Source: GCA-002701455 sp964342575
Lineage (GTDB): Bacteria; Pseudomonadota; Alphaproteobacteria; Thalassobaculales; Thalassobaculaceae
Length of the DNA: 46,557 bases
Reading direction: 5' to 3'
NCBI GenBank assembly: GCA_964342575.1
Contig: CAYFGZ010000013.1
Coordinates: forward strand, 1 to 46,557
Shown: in pieces, positions 43,124 to 46,557 of the stretch
Position numbering within the stretch: position 1 is the stretch's first letter
Layout of the letters: each line of letters opens with the position of its first letter
The notes under the pieces: generated by a model
Database searches by the model: none
Told to the model about the DNA's origin: nothing
The model's input: only the letters and a program-made list of their open reading frames with translations
Made by a program: the position numbers and the translations under genes

Positions 43124-43962
43124 GGAAGCCCTGCCCTGGGAAAGGTAACTTTGGTTACTTCGATCTTTCCCGATCTTTGATTGGCTACATCAGGCCCAGA
43201 ATCCGTATTGGTGCAAATAAAGAGTGTGCGCCCATCGGCTCCACCTAGCATACAGGCATACGCTCCCCGGTTATCGAGGTTTATTTTGTCCAATATTTTA
43301 CCACCGTCTTCGAACCTTAGCACTTCTTTATTATGGGGGTCCGCTACCCAGACTGCCCCTTCTGAGTCTAGACAAATTCCATCAGGATACATGTTGTCCG
43401 TTTCAGCAAATATTCGACGGTTATTTAGCCTTCCATCGTCGTTTATATCAAAAGCCGTTAGCCGCTTGGCCCGAGTTTCTGCGACTATAAGCGTACCATT
43501 ATCGGGCGTAATAACGGCCCCATTAGGAAACCAAAGGTCGTCTGCCGCTATGCTGGCTTCGCCGCTAGGAGACACCCGGATGAGAGTTGTGGGAACAGGC
43601 GTTTCATTTGCGTGCCGGTTAAATCCAAAATTGCCAACATAAGCCGTCCCCTGATTGTCGACAACCATATCATTGCACCAATACGTTGCGTAGTTTGAGA
43701 GGTCTGCATGCAGTTCTATGCGGCCATCGCTAAACCGAAGTAATTTCTGGTCGCGCATGGATACGATCAATAACGAACCATCTGGCATCCATCCCAGACC
43801 GGATGGTTGTTGAGGAACGGTGACTATTGATTCCCTCGTGCCGTTTTCATCCACGGCTACGACTTCGTGGGCATAAAAATCAGAAAACCATAGTTTGCCC
43901 TGGTGCCATCGTGGCCCTTCTGCAAATGTAAGATTATCTAGTAGAACCCTTAAGTCAGACAT
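43120..43962 (-). CDS. SMP-30/gluconolactonase/LRE-family lactonase
   Basis: Six-bladed beta-propeller hydrolase that opens sugar or other lactones with a divalent metal. The 280-residue protein has FAEGPRWHQGKLWFSDF (13-29) with E15 as a metal ligand, YWCNDMVVDNQGTAYVGN (about 94-111) supplying Asn, and NMYPDGICLDSEGAVWVAD (about 195-213) supplying Asp, matching the E-N-D metal set. Its stop overlaps the start of the AroE-like gene by four bases. CMD and SDR genes lie upstream on the same strand, so a lactone intermediate in the local pathway is plausible. Confidence 0.9.
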   Translation of the reverse strand: MSDLRVLLDNLTFAEGPRWHQGKLWFSDFYAHEVVAVDENGTRESIVTVPQQPSGLGWMPDGSLLIVSMRDQKLLRFSDGRIELHADLSNYATYWCNDMVVDNQGTAYVGNFGFNRHANETPVPTTLIRVSPSGEASIAADDLWFPNGAVITPDNGTLIVAETRAKRLTAFDINDDGRLNNRRIFAETDNMYPDGICLDSEGAVWVADPHNKEVLRFEDGGKILDKINLDNRGAYACMLGGADGRTLFICTNTDSGPDVANQRSGKIEVTKVTFPRAGLP

Positions 43963-43992
43963 TTTAAACTCCCAATATGTACTGAGTATTAG

Positions 43993-44541
43993 TCATGGTA
44001 AGGGAAATTTTTTCAGGACTTCCTTGTAATGCGGTTCATTATCTATTTCCAGAGTGGCAAGAACTCGCACTACTGCACAGTAAAATGCTATAGTGATAAC
44101 TAAATCTATTAAATGCTCATGGCTTAAAGCATTTTTTAACACCGTAAAATCGTCGTCTGAAATTTTTAAGCTTGTTACCATATCTCTGGCCGAACGAAGA
44201 ATCGTTTTCTCTAATTCAGAGAGATCGCTGGATTTACCGTTAGTTTCAGCAGTTATAGCGTTAATATCATCTGCAGAAACACCAAATTGTTCCTGCCCCA
44301 GACGAACGTGATGTGTATACTCATATTCACTGTTAGTACAGTACCCAACCTGGATGATAGCCATCTCACGAAGCCTTGGATCTAGAGCACTTTTGTGACG
44401 AATATAGCTACCAAGAGTCCCAAAAGCTCGGGCACCTCCGGGACTGTTGACAAGTTGTCGAAATAGATTGATTGGTCGTTTAAGAAGGTCTTGGTCCTTT
44501 TCTGCCAATTCTTCTATATCTATGTAGGGCAGTCTAGCCAT
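43993..44541 (-). CDS. Carboxymuconolactone decarboxylase (CMD) family protein
   Basis: Small helical protein of the AhpD/CMD fold, 182 residues. It has LDPRLREMAIIQVGYCTNSEYEYTHH-type conserved region (53-78), in which C68, E72 and H77/H78 are in the family's active-site helix. AhpD peroxidases carry CxxC; here the second Cys is Ser (CTNS), so peroxidase activity is unlikely. True 4-carboxymuconolactone decarboxylase is shorter (about 130 aa), so a related decarboxylase or unknown role is more likely. It sits 30 bp upstream of the lactonase gene. Confidence 0.82.
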   Translation of the reverse strand: MARLPYIDIEELAEKDQDLLKRPINLFRQLVNSPGGARAFGTLGSYIRHKSALDPRLREMAIIQVGYCTNSEYEYTHHVRLGQEQFGVSADDINAITAETNGKSSDLSELEKTILRSARDMVTSLKISDDDFTVLKNALSHEHLIDLVITIAFYCAVVRVLATLEIDNEPHYKEVLKKFPLP

Positions 44542-44569
44542 AAAATATACTCTCCTAGATTTATTTTTA

Positions 44570-45388
44570 TTAACCGCGTGTCTTCGCCGATAGAGAGCAA
44601 CCGCCGTCTACTACCATAAGATGCCCAGTGATATAGCGTGCCCAATTCGAGGAAAGATATACAACAGCTTTGCCAATGTCCCAGCCCTCTCCTTCTATCT
44701 GCACCAGTGAGGCATTTTGTCTCTGTTGTCGTTGCTCGGAGGACATCCCCTCTTCACGCAGGTAACTCGAGGGAGAATAAACCATTGGCGTGTAGACGGG
44801 GCCAGGCAGAATGCAATTTACCCTTATACCGTCGGCTCCATGGTCAACAGCCATAGCCTGACTTAAGGACAATACTGCTCCCTTGGAAGTCGAGTATACT
44901 GTTAAACCCTTCGGCCGTGTCGCTGATATCGAAGAGATATTAACTATTGACCCACCATCCCCTGATGCAATCATTGCAGGAATTGCGTGCTTGGATAGTA
45001 GGAACATGGGTTTCAAATTAATATCCATCACCTTATCCCAATTTTCTTCAGTTTCATCCACTACCGATAGTTTGCTTGCAATTCCAATGTTGTTGTCGAG
45101 TATATCCAGGCGCCCCCAGGTTTCCATTGCCAGATCTACTACCTTTTTACATTCTTCGGAACTCGTGAGATCGGCACCTATGCTGATTCCTTTTCCCCCG
45201 CGGTTTTCAATCATTTTTACTGTATTGTCGGCTAAGTCTAGCTCTCGATCGGCGACAACTACTTTGACGCCCGCTTCAGCTAATAAAATTGCGGCTGCAC
45301 GGCCATTACCAATGCCGTCGCCTTTGGCTCCGCCCCCTGCAACAATTCCTACTTTTCCTTTTAAGCCTAAATCTAATGAGTCGATCAT
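44570..45388 (-). CDS. Short-chain dehydrogenase/reductase
   Basis: Classical SDR of 272 residues, NAD(P)-dependent. The glycine-rich motif is divergent and extended, GGGAKGDGIGNG near residues 17-28, instead of TGxxxGIG. VADRE at the end of the second strand points to NAD preference. DNNIG replaces the usual NNAG near 98-102. The catalytic set is present: S151-S152 region in NISSISA, and YSTSK near 165-169. It could oxidise a cis-dihydrodiol or a hydroxy acid. It lies 28 bp upstream of the CMD-family gene. Confidence 0.87.
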   Translation of the reverse strand: MIDSLDLGLKGKVGIVAGGGAKGDGIGNGRAAAILLAEAGVKVVVADRELDLADNTVKMIENRGGKGISIGADLTSSEECKKVVDLAMETWGRLDILDNNIGIASKLSVVDETEENWDKVMDINLKPMFLLSKHAIPAMIASGDGGSIVNISSISATRPKGLTVYSTSKGAVLSLSQAMAVDHGADGIRVNCILPGPVYTPMVYSPSSYLREEGMSSEQRQQRQNASLVQIEGEGWDIGKAVVYLSSNWARYITGHLMVVDGGCSLSAKTRG

Positions 45389-45514
45389 TTGCGCCTCCCG
45401 TGTCGAAGAATAACCTTGGTAGGGGGGAAGAGGGCAGTCAAGTTAAGGAGTTAGTTAATGGCCTGACAATCAAGATGATGTTATCACGCGAGCAGATCAA
45501 AAGGATTTTTTATT

Positions 45515-46315
45515 CTAAACGCCTATTAACACTGGGCTAACCATTTGGCGTATTGTTTTCATAACAGCCATGGCAACGATTTTACCAGTTTTTCGGTTAG
45601 TTTCGGCGACTGTTAAATCTTCTCTAAAGGTATAACTTCCGAAGGCGCCATTGGCGTGAATCTCACAGACGTGAGTGTCAATTTCTGTATCAGCGATAAT
45701 CGTTAATCTTGTTTTATCGAGGCCCATACCTGCTAGAGATACAGCGGCTGAAATATTAACGTTTTGTGGATACAGAGCGGCTCCTTCCCTCGGGCTACCC
45801 TCAAAAATTATGGTGGGTTTTTTTAGTGCAGCAAGATCAAATAAATTTTCAGCATGTGTTCCGTACCAAGCTGTTGGATCTTTTCTGACTATCATGTGCA
45901 CGGAATCTAAACCGCCTACTGCGGCGGCTGACAAAGTATCCAGAGAGCCGATTCCTGCAGATGGGATAATTAGACGTGAACCAGATGTTGTGGCTGCTTT
46001 GATGCATCTTTTATATAGAGTATCATCAGTGAAAGCTCCAACGGACGTTACCATAAGGTCAACTCCAGATTTCAATATGCGTTCTCCATAATGCCGCACA
46101 GTCGAGTGGCCAGCTACTTCTAGAACAATGTCTTGTTCTTTACTAAAAAACTCCTCAAAATCATTGGTGATTAATGAATGGCCCATAAGTTTTTCTTTGC
46201 GGGGGCGTTTGACTAAAACGGCTGGTATCTGGATTTGGTTGGAAAATTCTTCTCGCACCATATTTAAAACATCTGAACCAATTGCTCCTAATCCTAATAA
46301 TCCTATATTCAACAT
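45515..46315 (-). CDS. nadX: Aspartate dehydrogenase-family protein
   Basis: NAD(P)-dependent dehydrogenase of the L-aspartate dehydrogenase family (NadX/DUF108), 266 residues, the usual length. N-terminal MLNIGLLGLGAIGSDV gives the GxGxxG; a middle IPSAGIGSLDTLSAA and the ALYPQNVNISAAVSLAGMG block (about 190-208) are highly characteristic. Known members oxidise aspartate to iminoaspartate for NAD synthesis or act in the reverse direction. ATG 46315 is chosen since CAGGAGA lies 8 nt upstream; an ATG at 46384 would add 23 unrelated residues and overlap the preceding gene. Its presence in a catabolic run without nadA or nadC suggests another amino/keto acid role. Confidence 0.86.
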   Translation of the reverse strand: MLNIGLLGLGAIGSDVLNMVREEFSNQIQIPAVLVKRPRKEKLMGHSLITNDFEEFFSKEQDIVLEVAGHSTVRHYGERILKSGVDLMVTSVGAFTDDTLYKRCIKAATTSGSRLIIPSAGIGSLDTLSAAAVGGLDSVHMIVRKDPTAWYGTHAENLFDLAALKKPTIIFEGSPREGAALYPQNVNISAAVSLAGMGLDKTRLTIIADTEIDTHVCEIHANGAFGSYTFREDLTVAETNRKTGKIVAMAVMKTIRQMVSPVLIGV

Positions 46316-46323
46316 TGAACGGG

Positions 46324-46330
46324 TCTCCTG
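46324..46330 (-). promoter_or_regulatory. Shine-Dalgarno that sets the aspartate dehydrogenase start
   Basis: CAGGAGA on the minus strand, 8 nt before ATG 46315; it places the true start 69 bp inside the longest open frame. Confidence 0.6.
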
Positions 46331-46340
46331 GTGACTAGTG

Positions 46341-46557
46341 TTATTTCCCGAATTGTTTGTCAGCCGCCCTTTTGTGCCGAGCAAGCGCCATAAGTCGCTG
46401 ATCGCGCCATCGGGTTCGCTCGCCGAGCTTTTCGACTCCCATTACGGAACGTCGGTCGGCCTCCATTTTTTCATATCGTAGTGAGGTCCACGGCCGCATT
46501 CTAGATTGTTCCTTCGCTATTTCACCGAAAGCCGGGCCGAATCGCTCTAAATAGTCC
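46341..46557 (-). CDS. Unrecognised protein, C-terminal fragment (truncated at window edge)
   Basis: A minus-strand frame is open from the window end to a TAA at 46341-46343, about 71 codons. The fragment reads like a real C-terminus: DYLERFGPAFGEIAKEQ, then a charged, helical tail with GVEKLGERTRWRDQR and ending KQFGK. I do not recognise the family. Support for coding comes from the uninterrupted frame and from position: its stop lies 25 bp before the aspartate dehydrogenase start, like other gaps in this run. It is probably the preceding gene of the same operon, with its start outside the window. Confidence 0.6.
   Translation of the reverse strand, partial: DYLERFGPAFGEIAKEQSRMRPWTSLRYEKMEADRRSVMGVEKLGERTRWRDQRLMALARHKRAADKQFGK

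Noticed and set aside
43181..43642. 153-codon frame antisense to the SMP-30 gene
   Set aside because: Covers the conserved metal-binding blades of the sense protein; Ser/Pro-rich shadow.
43993..44541. AhpD-type alkylhydroperoxidase for the CMD-family protein
   Set aside because: The CxxC redox pair is absent (second Cys is Ser).
1..46557. CRISPR arrays, tRNA/rRNA genes, insertion sequences and prophage genes
   Set aside because: No regularly spaced repeats, tRNA-like cloverleaf, transposase or phage structural motifs were recognised on reading; a covariance-model or repeat search was not possible here.

Overview
The window reads as chromosomal DNA of an alphaproteobacterium. The central block (about 15.2-27.4 kb) has the gene order slt / dapA - smpB - UDG - folK - rpoZ - rsh - pdxJ - acpS - lepB - rnc - era - recO, an arrangement I associate with Alphaproteobacteria, including the acidic-tailed omega subunit and a single bifunctional Rel/SpoT enzyme. 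Codon use is fairly AT-rich, and GTG and TTG starts are common. A fused TRAP-TAXI transporter and dense acid/CoA catabolism suggest a free-living heterotroph, perhaps marine. I cannot fix the genus.

Left accessory region (1-15.2 kb): the 3' part of a two-subunit 3-oxoacid CoA-transferase; a nitronate monooxygenase-like flavoprotein and a cyclase-family hydrolase; a DMT exporter; a Gfo/Idh/MocA oxidoreductase, a gamma-glutamyltransferase and a TRAP-TAXI uptake system on the minus strand; then, divergently, an SDR, a zinc-independent MDR, a PcaF/PaaJ-type thiolase and a PaaH-type two-domain 3-hydroxyacyl-CoA dehydrogenase.

Core (15.2-27.4 kb): cell wall turnover (lytic transglycosylase), lysine/peptidoglycan precursor (dapA), ribosome rescue (smpB), base-excision repair (family 5-like UDG), folate (folK), RNA polymerase omega, stringent response, PLP, ACP activation, signal peptidase, RNase III, Era and RecO. 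Several of these are joined by 4-7 nt start/stop overlaps.

Right accessory region (27.5-46.6 kb): a luciferase-like flavin oxidoreductase; a BenAB-like Rieske oxygenase pair without its reductase; a molybdenum hydroxylase large subunit without FeS or FAD subunits, followed by a MoaD/ThiS-like protein; a 3-hydroxybenzoate 6-hydroxylase-like FAD monooxygenase; a short 3-hydroxyacyl-CoA dehydrogenase; then a long, tightly packed minus-strand run of eleven genes (enoyl-CoA hydratase, ADP-forming acyl-CoA synthetase, two adjacent acyl-CoA dehydrogenases, CinA, an AroE-like dehydrogenase, an SMP-30 lactonase, a CMD-family protein, an SDR, an aspartate dehydrogenase and an unrecognised truncated gene). 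This looks like an uncharacterised catabolic route: ring or heterocycle oxidation feeding CoA-thioester beta-oxidation. The substrate cannot be read from the sequence.

No tRNA, rRNA, insertion sequence, CRISPR array, phage gene or recognisable transcription regulator was found. The longest gene-free stretch is about 284 bp (10328-10611). No convincing intrinsic terminator was seen.
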